From assembly GCA_038237225.1 (NCBI GenBank), contig JBBRYX010000018.1:1-64000 (forward strand): a stretch of 64,000 nucleotides of DNA, in the 5' to 3' direction. How positions within the stretch are numbered: the first letter of the stretch is position 1; each line of letters opens with the position of its first letter. The notes beneath the pieces are model-generated. The model worked only from the letters and a program-made list of their open reading frames with translations. It was not told the DNA's origin and made no database searches. Of the stretch, positions 8,971 to 17,894 are shown piece after piece. The DNA is from DASVUC01 sp038237225 (lineage in GTDB: Bacteria; Planctomycetota; Phycisphaerae; Tepidisphaerales; Tepidisphaeraceae). The translations under genes were made by a program, and so were the position numbers.

Positions 8971-10083
8971 ATGCCTGAGAAGGTTCGAGTTGGAGTGGTG
9001 GGTTGCGGCGCGATCAGCGGCGCGTATTTGAAGCATGCGAAGGATTTTTCGATCCTCGAGATCGTCGCCTGCGCGGACCTGAACCGTGAAGCGGCACAGA
9101 AGCGCGCGGATGAATTCGGCGTTCCGCGCGTGCTGACGGTGGAGGAATTGATTCAGGATGATGGGGTGGATCTGGTGCTGAACCTGACGGTGCCGCAAGC
9201 GCACGTGCGGGTCGCGCTGGCGGCGATCGCTGCCGGCAAGCACACGTATTCGGAAAAGCCCCTCGGTGTGAATCGTCGGGAAGCCAAGCAAGTCGTGGAC
9301 GCTGGGAAAACCCGCGGCGTCCTGGTCGGGTGCGCGCCGGATACGGTTCTAGGCGCGGGCGTGCAAACCGCTCGCAAAGTTCTCGATGCAGGCGAGATCG
9401 GAAGACCCGTCGGCTTCACCGCGTTCATGCTGTGCAAGGGACACGAGCACTGGCATCCAAGTCCGGAGTTTTACTACGAGGCCGGCGGTGGGCCGATGTT
9501 CGACATGGGGCCATACTACCTCACGGCACTGCTGAATCTTCTCGGTCCGGTGAAGCGCCTCGCGGGCATGGGAACGATCGCGATCCCCCAGCGCACGATT
9601 GCCTCGGGACCTAAGGCCGGGACGAAGATGATGGTCCATACGCCGGACCACATTTTTGGGACGATGGAATTTGCCAACGGCGCGGTTGGAATCATGGGGA
9701 TGAGCTTCACCGTGCGGTATGCAGCGCACGATGGCAAAGCACCGATCACGATCTTCGGCACCGAAGGCTCGCTGAAGGTTCCCGATCCCAACACGTTTGA
9801 TGGCACGGTCCAGATCCGGACGGATGCCGACGAGGATTGGCGCGAGGTGCCGCACGCGTTTTCCACCGGTTACGGCCGGTCGCTTGGCCTGGCGGATATG
9901 GCGTACGCAATTCGCTCCGGGCGACGATTCCGCTGCGATGGCCAGCAAGCGCTCGCGGTGGTCGATCTCATGGAAGGGTTTTTAGCTTCGTCCCAGGCAA
10001 ACGAATACTACACTCCCTCCGTCAGCTACGAGCGTCCCCCGATGATGCCCGCCGGTTTGGAGTTCGGCACCTTGGATTCCTGA
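8971..10083 (+). CDS. Gfo/Idh/MocA family oxidoreductase
   Basis: A 370-residue NAD(P)-dependent dehydrogenase. The Rossmann start VRVGVVGCGAISGAYLKHA gives the GxGxxS/A dinucleotide loop, and the EKPLG motif (SEKPLGVNRREA) is the family hallmark supplying the catalytic Lys. The C-terminal part is the alpha/beta substrate domain. These enzymes oxidise or reduce sugars, inositols and their derivatives; the exact substrate is unclear. An in-frame ATG at 8950 is possible, but TTGGAGACC upstream of 8971 favours the latter. Its 3' end overlaps the convergent ankyrin gene by 58 nt. Confidence 0.85.
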   Translation: MPEKVRVGVVGCGAISGAYLKHAKDFSILEIVACADLNREAAQKRADEFGVPRVLTVEELIQDDGVDLVLNLTVPQAHVRVALAAIAAGKHTYSEKPLGVNRREAKQVVDAGKTRGVLVGCAPDTVLGAGVQTARKVLDAGEIGRPVGFTAFMLCKGHEHWHPSPEFYYEAGGGPMFDMGPYYLTALLNLLGPVKRLAGMGTIAIPQRTIASGPKAGTKMMVHTPDHIFGTMEFANGAVGIMGMSFTVRYAAHDGKAPITIFGTEGSLKVPDPNTFDGTVQIRTDADEDWREVPHAFSTGYGRSLGLADMAYAIRSGRRFRCDGQQALAVVDLMEGFLASSQANEYYTPSVSYERPPMMPAGLEFGTLDS

Positions 10084-10571
10084 TCCTGCTCCGTCCTTCC
10101 GCTGGCGATAAGAAGCGCGTGTGTCATCTGTGCTGAGTGTTCCGAAGCCAGCAATGCAAAATACAGCGGCGTGGTCCCACGATCGGTGGTGGCATCGGGA
10201 TTGGCCCCATGCGCGAGGAGCAGGTCGACAATATCCGAGTTCCCGTTGAGGGCAGCGAGGCAGAGGGGTGTGCCCAGAAGAGGCGAGCGGGCTTCCAGAT
10301 TCGCATCGTGAGCGACGAGGAAACGCGCGGCGGCATAGTTACCGCCGCGGGCGGCTTCCATCAGCGGCGTGAAGCCATCGGCGTTGCGCGTTTCTAAGTC
10401 GTAGCCGGTGTTCAACACCTTCTGAAGGGTACTTACATCGCCGCTGCGGGCGGCATGCGTGATCGCCGCGGCCGTGTCACTGGGCTGCGGTGTGAAAACC
10501 GCCACCAGCGAAACGACGAGCATCACAAAGATCGTCAAGGACTTGATGGTTCTAAAAACAGAGTGAAGCAC
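10026..10571 (-). CDS. Secreted or anchored ankyrin-repeat protein
   Basis: A 181-residue protein with an N-terminal hydrophobic segment (IKSLTIFVMLVVSLVAVF), then about three ankyrin repeats: DGFTPLMEAARGGNYAAARF, GTPLCLAALNGNSDIVDLLL with AHGANPDA, and GTTPLYFALLASEH. Ankyrin repeats bind proteins; the leader places it outside the cytoplasm or in the membrane. It is convergent with the oxidoreductase and its start faces the sigma-factor fusion across about 150 nt. Confidence 0.8.
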   Translation of the reverse strand: MLHSVFRTIKSLTIFVMLVVSLVAVFTPQPSDTAAAITHAARSGDVSTLQKVLNTGYDLETRNADGFTPLMEAARGGNYAAARFLVAHDANLEARSPLLGTPLCLAALNGNSDIVDLLLAHGANPDATTDRGTTPLYFALLASEHSAQMTHALLIASGRTEQDQESKVPNSKPAGIIGGRS

Positions 10572-10725
10572 TTCAAACTCCCGGGAACGGCATTTCTGGA
10601 GCGTCCGCCAATAAACGACCTGTTAGACGTAGAACGGACAGTTTTTTTCAGGCCAAACAATGCGCGAAAATGTTGTACGCTTTTTTCATTGGCCAGTCGT
10701 GTAAGAATGAGTAGTGCAGGTTGGC

Positions 10726-12900
10726 ATGTCGAACGATGAACTGCTGAAGGAATTCCGCGCCGGTTCGAAGGTGGCATTTGATGCGCTGGTCGCTCGCCAT
10801 ATCGACTGGATTTACTCCGCGGCGCTTCGGCAGGTGCACGATTCACATCTGGCGGATGATGTAACTCAGACGGTTTTCGTACTGCTGGCGAAGAAGGGCG
10901 GCACGATCGGCGAGGGGCGGGCCCTGGAGCCGTGGCTGTTCAAGGTCGCCAGGTATGCGTCATTAGAGGCGCTGCGTCGGGAGAGGCGGAGAAAGGTCCA
11001 CGAGCAAAAGGCTGCGGCAATGACGACCGAAATTCAACGCGAGCAGAGGGCCGAGCCAGATTGGAATGAGGTCGGGCCGCTGCTGGACGATCTGGTTGCA
11101 AAGCTCGGTGGCGATGATCGCGAATGCATCCTTCTGCGGTTTTATCAGCGGCAGACCTATCCGCAGATTGGGAGCAGGCTGGGGATCTCTGAAGAAGCGG
11201 CGCGGAAGCGCGTGGATCGAGCCGTGGAGAAACTGCGCGGCCAGCTTGCGCGGAAGGGTGTCGTCACAGCGGCAGGCGCGCTGACGCTCGTGCTCGCGGC
11301 GAACACCACCCATGCAGCGGCGCCGAGTGCCGTGGTCCTTTGCGCCGCGCCCGCGACTACGACGACCTTGGCGCTTGCAAACGGCACGATTACCGCAATG
11401 TCCATCGCGCAAGTGAAAGCCGCCGCCGTGCTGGTCGTAACGCTGCTGATGACCGGCGCGGTAGCCGTCGCGACAACGGGCGCGATCGTGAGCTCCAGGC
11501 GAGCAGGTGCGTTGGCACTCGCGTCGAGCAGTTCGTTAGCCGAGACGGCGGTGGCCGTGGATGCGCCGAGCGGATTCGATTATCTGAAGGGCTGGCCCCG
11601 GGCGGTACCGGGTTCGGTGACGGGGACGCCGGTCGTTGCGGATCTCGAGCACAACGGCAAGCTGGCGATCCTCGTGCCTTGCGAAGCGCAGGCGAACGTA
11701 ACGCTTGCGCATCCCGCCGCGGGTCCATCCGTGTTGCTGCTGGCGCTGCACGCCGATGGAACGCCGGTGCCGGGGTGGCCGGTGAAGCTGCTCGATGGAA
11801 AGCAGCGCAGCCAGCGATCGAACGTGATGCTCCGGGGTGAGTCGTGGTATTCCAGCCCATCGGTGTGCAGCGATGCGAAGGGGAACACGTTCGTGGTGCT
11901 CACGAGTCCGTACTTGTCCGGCACGCGCGTGATCAGCGCGGATGGGAAGATCGTTCACGAGTTTCCCGGCGGCCGGCAGTGGTCGACCGCGCCGCTGGTG
12001 GATCTGGCGGGCGATGGAAACATGGCGCTGATGCTGGGTGGCGCGACGTATCATCTTGACGGCTCGGAAGTGACGGGGTTCCCGCAGGGTTCTCATGAGC
12101 TGGCGCGGGATTGGAATTTTGGCGCCTGCATCGGAGACGCCGACGGTGATGGAACCTGCGAAATCTACAGCCTGAAAATTGGGCTGGAGCTGGCGGCATA
12201 CACGCATCTGGGTTTGCCGCTGCCAGGGTGGCCGAGGAAGATTTCCTGCGCGTCGGAGGTCAATGGTCCGCACCAGCATGTGCCTTCGATGGGCGATATC
12301 ACGGGCGATGGGAAGATGGAAATCATCGTGGCGACCGAGGCGATCTGGGCGTGGTCGTGGGATGGCAAGCCGCTGGTTCGGCCGGATGGTGTGTTTCGGG
12401 CGAACATCTCTTCGCCGTACACCGCGCCGACCCTGGCGGACCTGGACGCGGACGGGAAGGCGGAGGTGATGATCTTCGATCAGAACACGCGATCGCTCCG
12501 CGCGTGGCACGGCGACGGGCGCGGGGTTGGCAACGCCGAGGGGATCCTGGCGAGGCTGCCATCCGATTGCCGCGGCGTGTCGGTGGCGGATCTGGGGGGT
12601 GATGGGATTATGGATTTGTTCGCGGGAACTTTCTGGATCCAGTTTGATCCGAAGAGCGGGAAGAGCACTGTGATTCCGATGATCAGCGGGAACCCGTATA
12701 CGGTCACGCAGCCGACGATTGGGGACGTGGATGGGGATGGGATTGCGGATGTGGTGTTTGGCCTCAGGGACGGTCGGGTGTTTGTGTACAACACGCATCT
12801 GGCTTACCCGCCGGAACTGGTGCAGTGGGGGACTGCTAGTGGCAACGCGCAGCATACGGGTGTGTGGAAGCGACCGCCGTTATCGGTGCAGGGGCGATGA
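10726..12900 (+). CDS. ECF sigma factor fused to membrane segments and FG-GAP propeller
   Basis: A 724-residue fusion from the ATG at 10726 (a GTG at 10714 is the alternative). Residues ~5-75 are sigma70 region 2 (FDALVARHIDWIYSAALRQV; DDVTQTVFVLLAKK), ~115-172 region 4 (ECILLRFYQRQTYPQIGSRL). Hydrophobic stretches at ~179-194 and ~229-252 follow, then a C-terminal domain (280-724) with five visible calcium-loop FG-GAP/VCBS motifs such as GDADGDGTCE, GDITGDGKMEI, ADLDADGKAEV and GDVDGDGIADV. Planctomycetes are known for ECF factors with C-terminal extensions. The layout suggests a membrane-tethered sigma factor that senses outside conditions directly, without a separate anti-sigma factor; that is inference. 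The next gene starts 1 nt after its stop. Confidence 0.85.
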   Translation: MSNDELLKEFRAGSKVAFDALVARHIDWIYSAALRQVHDSHLADDVTQTVFVLLAKKGGTIGEGRALEPWLFKVARYASLEALRRERRRKVHEQKAAAMTTEIQREQRAEPDWNEVGPLLDDLVAKLGGDDRECILLRFYQRQTYPQIGSRLGISEEAARKRVDRAVEKLRGQLARKGVVTAAGALTLVLAANTTHAAAPSAVVLCAAPATTTTLALANGTITAMSIAQVKAAAVLVVTLLMTGAVAVATTGAIVSSRRAGALALASSSSLAETAVAVDAPSGFDYLKGWPRAVPGSVTGTPVVADLEHNGKLAILVPCEAQANVTLAHPAAGPSVLLLALHADGTPVPGWPVKLLDGKQRSQRSNVMLRGESWYSSPSVCSDAKGNTFVVLTSPYLSGTRVISADGKIVHEFPGGRQWSTAPLVDLAGDGNMALMLGGATYHLDGSEVTGFPQGSHELARDWNFGACIGDADGDGTCEIYSLKIGLELAAYTHLGLPLPGWPRKISCASEVNGPHQHVPSMGDITGDGKMEIIVATEAIWAWSWDGKPLVRPDGVFRANISSPYTAPTLADLDADGKAEVMIFDQNTRSLRAWHGDGRGVGNAEGILARLPSDCRGVSVADLGGDGIMDLFAGTFWIQFDPKSGKSTVIPMISGNPYTVTQPTIGDVDGDGIADVVFGLRDGRVFVYNTHLAYPPELVQWGTASGNAQHTGVWKRPPLSVQGR

Positions 12901-12901
12901 C

Positions 12902-14368
12902 ATGAGCGTTGAAGACTTGAAGCGATGGCACTGGGCGCTGATTGGCGGCGCGCTCGGTCTGCTGATCGCGTGGGTCTGGATGAGCCCGGGGCCGGAGCGC
13001 GATCCGCTGCTACGGCGGCCGATGACGAGCGAGCAGTGGGTCGACCTGCTGGGGCGCGTGCAGAGCGGCGGGACGGAAGTTCGCAACGTGGGCATTGAGC
13101 CGGCGGCCGACGGCCGGAATTTCGTGAGCGGCGAGTATCTGGAAGAGGTTCGGTGGAAGCCGTTTTTTCTGTATGCGCGGCGGCCGTTTGTGACGAAGAA
13201 CGGGGCGAATGCGGCGGATGTGGCCACGTACATGGCGAGCATCCCGGCGGGACGGAAGATTGCGATTCAGTTCCCGTGGTGGAGGGAACGGGGGATCGTT
13301 TTGTCGGCGGCGGCACTCGCTGGGATGGCGGTGGTGGGGGGCTTGTGGCCGATGGTGCTGGCGCGTTTGCTGGGAGCGGGGCTGGGGCGCCGCGGGGTGG
13401 TGGAAGCGGATTTTGATCTAAGCCGGTTTCGCAGTGAAGCATCAGCGCCTTCCCGGGAACTGAAGGAACTGAGCGAGCGCGATCGCGAGCAGTGGCAGGC
13501 GCTGGAGGAGGCGCTTGAGGCCAAGCTTAAGGAAGGGGAGGTTGTCGGAAGCGTTCCGCAACCTGCCGAAACGCGCGAAGCGGTGCGGACGCTGGCGGGT
13601 GAGCAGTTGGAGAATGCAGCGCCGTTTGATCCGCGGGATCGGAAGGATTTTGAGGGGGAGTATTATCCGGTGGAGAAGCCGCACGGGCACAAGGATTCGG
13701 CGGGGTTCACGCTGATCGAGCTGCTGGTGGTGATCGGGATCATCGCGATCTTGATCGGGCTGATTCTTCCCGCGATGCGCCGCGTGCGGCAGTCTTCGGC
13801 GGCGCTTCAGTGCGGCAATAACCTTCGGCAGATCAGCATTGCGCTCGGGTCGTACCTTGTGGAGAACCAGGGGGTCGCGTTCTGGCGGGCGGCGAATCTG
13901 GAGCGCGATGGGATGGACTGGTACGGTTACGGCGGGCGCGAGATCGGGAACATCAACAATGATCCGGGGAGTTTGTTCAACCGGCTGACGCCGCGGCCTT
14001 TGAACAAATACGTGGCGGGGCGGGTTCAGATTTATCACTGTCCGAAAGATGATGCAGCGCCGTGGACGGATGATCCTTCGTACACGCTGGTTCCGGCGCC
14101 GAGTCAATTCGAGTGGGTGGGGAACAGTTACAATTTCAATGCGAACGGCTATCCGCATCGTCCGCCGCCGCGGCATGAGGGGGGCTTGGATGCGGTGAAG
14201 TTTTCGAGCATTCGCAGCTCGAGCAAGACGATCGTGTTTTTCGACGCATGCCTGTTCTACGGGTTCGACTGGCACTATGGGCACAAGGGCAGCGTGGCGT
14301 TCGCCGATGGGCACGTGGAGTTTCTGCCGCTGCCGGATGATGGGGGGGAGTGGCGGTGGGATCCGTGA
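12902..14368 (+). CDS. Two-TM protein fused in frame to a DUF1559-type pseudopilin
   Basis: A continuous 488-residue frame with AGGGG upstream of the ATG. Residues ~10-26 and ~127-150 are transmembrane, followed by a charged helical region (SRELKELSERDREQWQALEE). At ~265-290 comes a perfect type IV prepilin signal, GFTLIELLVVIGIIAILIGL, with the cleavage Gly at 268 and Glu five residues later, followed by a planctomycete pseudopilin domain ending in YGHKGSVAFADGHVEFLP (H-X9-DG-like). A prepilin signal this deep inside a protein is abnormal. A good internal start (next entry) may produce the pilin separately. It directly follows the sigma/FG-GAP gene. Confidence 0.75.
   Translation: MSVEDLKRWHWALIGGALGLLIAWVWMSPGPERDPLLRRPMTSEQWVDLLGRVQSGGTEVRNVGIEPAADGRNFVSGEYLEEVRWKPFFLYARRPFVTKNGANAADVATYMASIPAGRKIAIQFPWWRERGIVLSAAALAGMAVVGGLWPMVLARLLGAGLGRRGVVEADFDLSRFRSEASAPSRELKELSERDREQWQALEEALEAKLKEGEVVGSVPQPAETREAVRTLAGEQLENAAPFDPRDRKDFEGEYYPVEKPHGHKDSAGFTLIELLVVIGIIAILIGLILPAMRRVRQSSAALQCGNNLRQISIALGSYLVENQGVAFWRAANLERDGMDWYGYGGREIGNINNDPGSLFNRLTPRPLNKYVAGRVQIYHCPKDDAAPWTDDPSYTLVPAPSQFEWVGNSYNFNANGYPHRPPPRHEGGLDAVKFSSIRSSSKTIVFFDACLFYGFDWHYGHKGSVAFADGHVEFLPLPDDGGEWRWDP
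13670..14368 (+). CDS. Probable separately started pseudopilin (internal GTG)
   Basis: GTG at 13670 is in frame with the long gene and is preceded by GAGGGGGAG (13652-13660) at 9 nt, a far better ribosome site than the genes around it. Starting here gives a 232-residue protein with a short charged leader of 12 residues ending in Gly, then FTLIELLVVIGIIAIL, exactly the normal prepilin layout for PilD-type processing. I infer that the pseudopilin is made from this site, either as well as, or instead of, the fusion. Confidence 0.5.
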   Translation: MEKPHGHKDSAGFTLIELLVVIGIIAILIGLILPAMRRVRQSSAALQCGNNLRQISIALGSYLVENQGVAFWRAANLERDGMDWYGYGGREIGNINNDPGSLFNRLTPRPLNKYVAGRVQIYHCPKDDAAPWTDDPSYTLVPAPSQFEWVGNSYNFNANGYPHRPPPRHEGGLDAVKFSSIRSSSKTIVFFDACLFYGFDWHYGHKGSVAFADGHVEFLPLPDDGGEWRWDP

Positions 14369-14430
14369 GGGGTCAGCTGATCGCTGATAGCTGACACCTG
14401 GCTGTAGAATCGATTCTTCAAGCTCTCGCA

Positions 14431-14739
14431 TTGCACGGAGGCGCCGCGCACGATGCGAAGCACTCGCTGGCTAAGTGGCTGTCGAAGTGCCCCTCTACCT
14501 TGCACGATGCGCTGAAAGGCTCGGCGGAATGGAATCTTCTCGTCGCCCCGTGGGATCACGGGATACGTTACCTCTCCTTTGACGGCTTACTTGGTTATTT
14601 CAGAAAAAAAGAATACGTGAAAGGTAAGAAGGGTGGCGTAGAATCCATCGTGCGCGGCGTAACAAAAGATTTGGTTGATGCTGCTGAGATCGTTCAGAAG
14701 AAAGGACTTGCAGTATGGCTAAGCTCCACAAAAAAATAA
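14431..14739 (+). CDS. Hypothetical protein, start uncertain
   Basis: The frame is open from 14395 and coding-like throughout (KHSLAKWLSKCPSTLHDAL; EWNLLVAPWDHGIRYLSFDG). No ATG exists; the TTG at 14431 is the first standard alternative, and a TAGAAT box lies at 14405-14410. It overlaps the next gene by 25 nt, which suggests co-translation. No family recognised; soluble, about 100-115 residues. Confidence 0.45.
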   Translation: MHGGAAHDAKHSLAKWLSKCPSTLHDALKGSAEWNLLVAPWDHGIRYLSFDGLLGYFRKKEYVKGKKGGVESIVRGVTKDLVDAAEIVQKKGLAVWLSSTKK

Positions 14740-14969
14740 TCCGCGTGTTGCAACCGCACCTCCGCGAATTGCAGGATGCGCTTGAGGACCTGCCCGGTGG
14801 ACGAGTTTCAGGGGTCGTTATCAGCTCGACGTTTGATTCGATGACCCATGAAGCGCGGCAAGCAAAACTCAACTCCATTCTGAAGGCTGGACTGACTGCC
14901 GACGAACTGTCCGCAGTGGGAGCTATTGCTGCCCTTACGCCGGCCGAAGCTACCGTGAAGGCGATATAA
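14715..14969 (+). CDS. Small protein, possibly BolA/IbaG-like
   Basis: An 84-residue protein with AAAGGA 8 nt before the ATG. The C-terminal 55 residues resemble the BolA/IbaG fold pattern: a strand with VSGVVISSTFDSMTHEARQA (compare V-x-S-x-x-F-D-G-M-S-x-x-x-RQ), a helix, then a strand ending in ALTPAEA (compare AYTPAEW). BolA-like proteins partner monothiol glutaredoxins or act in nucleic-acid binding. The match is by eye only and the start overlaps the previous hypothetical gene. Confidence 0.45.
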   Translation: MAKLHKKIIRVLQPHLRELQDALEDLPGGRVSGVVISSTFDSMTHEARQAKLNSILKAGLTADELSAVGAIAALTPAEATVKAI

Positions 14970-15428
14970 TTCTGCGCGGCCATCAGACGGATGCGTTTGT
15001 AGTGCGCGACTTGCTGGCAGGAAAAAAGAATTGAGGGCGCGGGGACGGGCGTTAACACGCCGAATGGCGAAGGGCGCACGAGCTTGGGTGCGTGAAGCGG
15101 AACGTCCGAAAGCTTTGGCTGGGATGGAAAGTTGAAAACGCTGGGGCTCGCCGCCGCCCCAGACCCGGCTCACCTCCCGCTCCCCCTGATGGGATGAAGC
15201 CGACGCCTGCCGCGCGGTGATTGCAATTGAACCCTTCACATTGGGGCAGAAGTTATGGGCGGAGTTTTTAGGCAGAGGGCAAATGCAATGAATTTGAACG
15301 GCGTGGTTCGCAGACCAACTCCTACACCTAGGGTGGAGACCGAGCGGAATGACCCCTTCCGGTCTTCAGTTTTTTGTACAATAGTCCCGAGACGTAAATG
15401 ACTCCTACCGCCTTGGGCTCCCCCTTTC
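14970..15428. other. Gene-free stretch with several hairpins
   Basis: About 460 nt without a convincing gene. Between 15040 and 15165 lie consecutive hairpins: GGCGT/ACGCC (15048-15061), CGCAC/GTGCG (about 15074-15092) and CTGGGGC/GCCCCAG (15141-15162). A peptide-like reading on both strands there is not supported by a start signal. It could be a structured RNA or a repeat; see findings. Confidence 0.35.
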
Positions 15429-17894
15429 CTAAGCAATGGTTTGAATGCTGATCAGTGTATCGAGCTCTTTGTCTCGAGAGGCGCGGTTGGACGCGGCACC
15501 GCCATCAAGGGTATCTTTAAAGTGGTCGAGGGCGAGGAGGAGATCCTTGCCGCCTTGACCGAGCAGCGTATCGGCGCCAGCGTCGCCGGAGAGGGTGTCG
15601 TTGCCGGAGCCGCCTTCGAGATAGTCGTTGCCGGCGCCGCCGAACATCTTGTCGTTGCCACCCCCGCCAAAGAGCGCGTCTCTGCCGCCATTTCCTGAGA
15701 GCGTGTCTTTCCCGCCATTGCCGACGAGGAGGTTGTTGTATTTGTTCCCGACGATGAGATCGTTAGCGCTGCCGCCGAGCACCTGCTCGACGGTTATCGA
15801 GATCTGATCGCCTTCTTTGACTTCACCGCTTCCACCGCTTGACGGCCCGAGGGTGATGATCAGGGGCTTGGTGCGGGAGGAATAGTCGGCCGAGTCGTGG
15901 CCGGAGCCGCCATTGAGAAGATCCGCCCCGGCGCCGCCATCAAGCGTGTCGTTGCCGGCGCCCGCTTCGATGGTATCGGCGCCCGGGCCGCCCTTGAGGA
16001 GGTTCGCGACATTGCTGCCGATGATGTGGTTGGGGAGTTTGCTGCCGATTACGTTCTCGATGTCGCTGTGGATATTCGAGAGGTTTACAAAACGTTCATC
16101 GGTGCTCCCGATAAAGCCGTCGTTCGCGAGATCATCGAGCGAGACCACCACCACTTCTTTTTCCCAATTGCCCTCAATGAGCTTATCGTAGGCCGCCGTG
16201 TCATTGCCCGCGTTGCCGAAGAGTTCGTTATTTCCAAACCCTGGTTGAAGGGTATCGTCGCCCTCGCCCCCGATCAGCGTGTCGTCGCCGGCCGCGCCGT
16301 CCAGGGAGTCGTTGCCGGGGCCGCCATCCAGTTCTCCAAAAGCAGAAGCGTTGAAGTAACCGTCACCATAGTCGCCCGTCAGATCGAGGCTGTCATTGCC
16401 CGCACCGCCGAGAATCGTTGTCGGCTCATAAGGGTAGACGGCGACCGTGTCATCTCCATCGCCGGCGTCGATCGAGATCCGTTGCACATTCTGGAAGCGC
16501 AGAAGTTCATTGTTGTAGCGCAAGATGTCCTCGCCGTCGGAGGACTTGAAGATGTCGATCCGATCCGCCTTGGCGGTGCCGGTCACGACGAGCGTGCCGG
16601 TCGAGGTGACATGAGCGAAAGAAGCAGACGTTGGGCCGGCTGTTTCAATGCGCGCGACGTAGATGAAGTTGGGCTGATCAACTCCATAGGCCGTGGTTTG
16701 AATCCCCGCAACAACGACCTTCCCGCTTGGATCCAAGGCGACGCCGGTGGACCTGCCATCGGGTCGGTCGAGCGGGAGCGTCACAATTCCATCGTACGAG
16801 AGCGTCTTATCCTGTGTGCCATTGGCATTTAATCGAACGACCGCGGGGGGACGAAGTATTGCACTGCGACTGGCATCGCGAAAGTAGTAATCGTAATAGG
16901 TGTCGGTAACAGCAAGGATCTTTCCATCGGGTTGGATTGCCAGTTCCAATACCTGCGACTCGTGGATCTTCGCTTCACCTTTTTGGCTGGCACCAAACGA
17001 TTTATCAACGGTGCCGTCAGCGTTGAGGCGAGAGATAACGCCATAATCGGCGAGCAGAATTTTTCCGTCTGACTGAACGGCGCAACTGAACGGGCCGGCG
17101 CCAACATGCTCGACACGATACATGCCGGTGCCGGTACCAAACGTCGAATCGACGTCACCGGTGGAGGTCAGGCGAAGGACGGTTTCGTCATCTCTTGTGT
17201 AGCTGTAGTCGTAGACGCGCACGACAGGACCGAGATTCCGCCCCAGCACAACCACCTTCCCGTTTGGCGCCGACGCGATATCAGCAAGCGTGAAGGTGGA
17301 ACCGGTCAGGGCGGTGATGTTGACGGCGCCGTTATCGCCGAAATTGGAATCGACAGCGCCGCCGGGGCTGAAATGCCAGATTGCTCCATCCCCACCGGCG
17401 TAGATCGAATTGTCCGGGAGAAGGACCAACTCGTAGAGCTGCGTTGCCGCCTTGGCGATGCCGTCGCCGCCACCAAAGGTTGAATCGAGCTGGCCGGAGG
17501 CGGTGAAGCGGAGCAGGAGGTTGGAGGCCGCGACAACGATCTTGCCATCCGATCGGATCGCCAGACCCGCCTGGTGGGTTCCAGTCCCTTCGGCAGTTCC
17601 ACCAATCGCAAGCTGATACACGCCGCTCGTGGCAAAACTGTTGTCGACCGTGCCGTCGGCATTGAAGCGAATGACAACGAGCGTGCGCTTTTGGTTGATT
17701 TGCGCGGTGCCGGCCAGCACGGCCTTTCCGTCGGACTGAAGCTGCACTTCCACTCCGTTGCCCGCGAGTGGCAGGTTCGCGACCCCATCACCGGAGAAGG
17801 TTGTATCCAGATCCCCGGCGCTCAGCAGCGTGCGCGGCTCGAGGGTCTCCAACGCGAGGGGTGGGTATGCGAACACCTTGCAGGATGGCGGCAT
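15429..17894 (-). CDS. LEPR-motif surface protein with Delta-60 and RTX repeats
   Basis: About 821 residues from the ATG at 17894, chosen because GAGG precedes it and because it puts the LEPRTLLS motif at residues 18-25; longer frames run through the low-complexity upstream DNA. The N-terminal two thirds hold repeats of the Delta-60 type (units like DGTVDNSFATSGVYQL and QLDSTFGGGDG), probably a beta-propeller. From about residue 500 come calcium-binding RTX nonapeptides (GGAGNDSLDL, GGPGNDSLDG, GGSGNDTLSG). LEPR motifs mark secreted planctomycete proteins; RTX repeats fold outside the cell with Ca2+. Likely a large secreted or cell-surface protein; enzymatic activity is not evident. Confidence 0.85.
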   Translation of the reverse strand: MPPSCKVFAYPPLALETLEPRTLLSAGDLDTTFSGDGVANLPLAGNGVEVQLQSDGKAVLAGTAQINQKRTLVVIRFNADGTVDNSFATSGVYQLAIGGTAEGTGTHQAGLAIRSDGKIVVAASNLLLRFTASGQLDSTFGGGDGIAKAATQLYELVLLPDNSIYAGGDGAIWHFSPGGAVDSNFGDNGAVNITALTGSTFTLADIASAPNGKVVVLGRNLGPVVRVYDYSYTRDDETVLRLTSTGDVDSTFGTGTGMYRVEHVGAGPFSCAVQSDGKILLADYGVISRLNADGTVDKSFGASQKGEAKIHESQVLELAIQPDGKILAVTDTYYDYYFRDASRSAILRPPAVVRLNANGTQDKTLSYDGIVTLPLDRPDGRSTGVALDPSGKVVVAGIQTTAYGVDQPNFIYVARIETAGPTSASFAHVTSTGTLVVTGTAKADRIDIFKSSDGEDILRYNNELLRFQNVQRISIDAGDGDDTVAVYPYEPTTILGGAGNDSLDLTGDYGDGYFNASAFGELDGGPGNDSLDGAAGDDTLIGGEGDDTLQPGFGNNELFGNAGNDTAAYDKLIEGNWEKEVVVVSLDDLANDGFIGSTDERFVNLSNIHSDIENVIGSKLPNHIIGSNVANLLKGGPGADTIEAGAGNDTLDGGAGADLLNGGSGHDSADYSSRTKPLIITLGPSSGGSGEVKEGDQISITVEQVLGGSANDLIVGNKYNNLLVGNGGKDTLSGNGGRDALFGGGGNDKMFGGAGNDYLEGGSGNDTLSGDAGADTLLGQGGKDLLLALDHFKDTLDGGAASNRASRDKELDTLISIQTIA

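Noticed and set aside
11536..12855. Long minus-strand open frame opposite the FG-GAP domain
   Set aside because: Arg/His/Pro-rich shadow of the plus-strand gene, which has clear repeat motifs.
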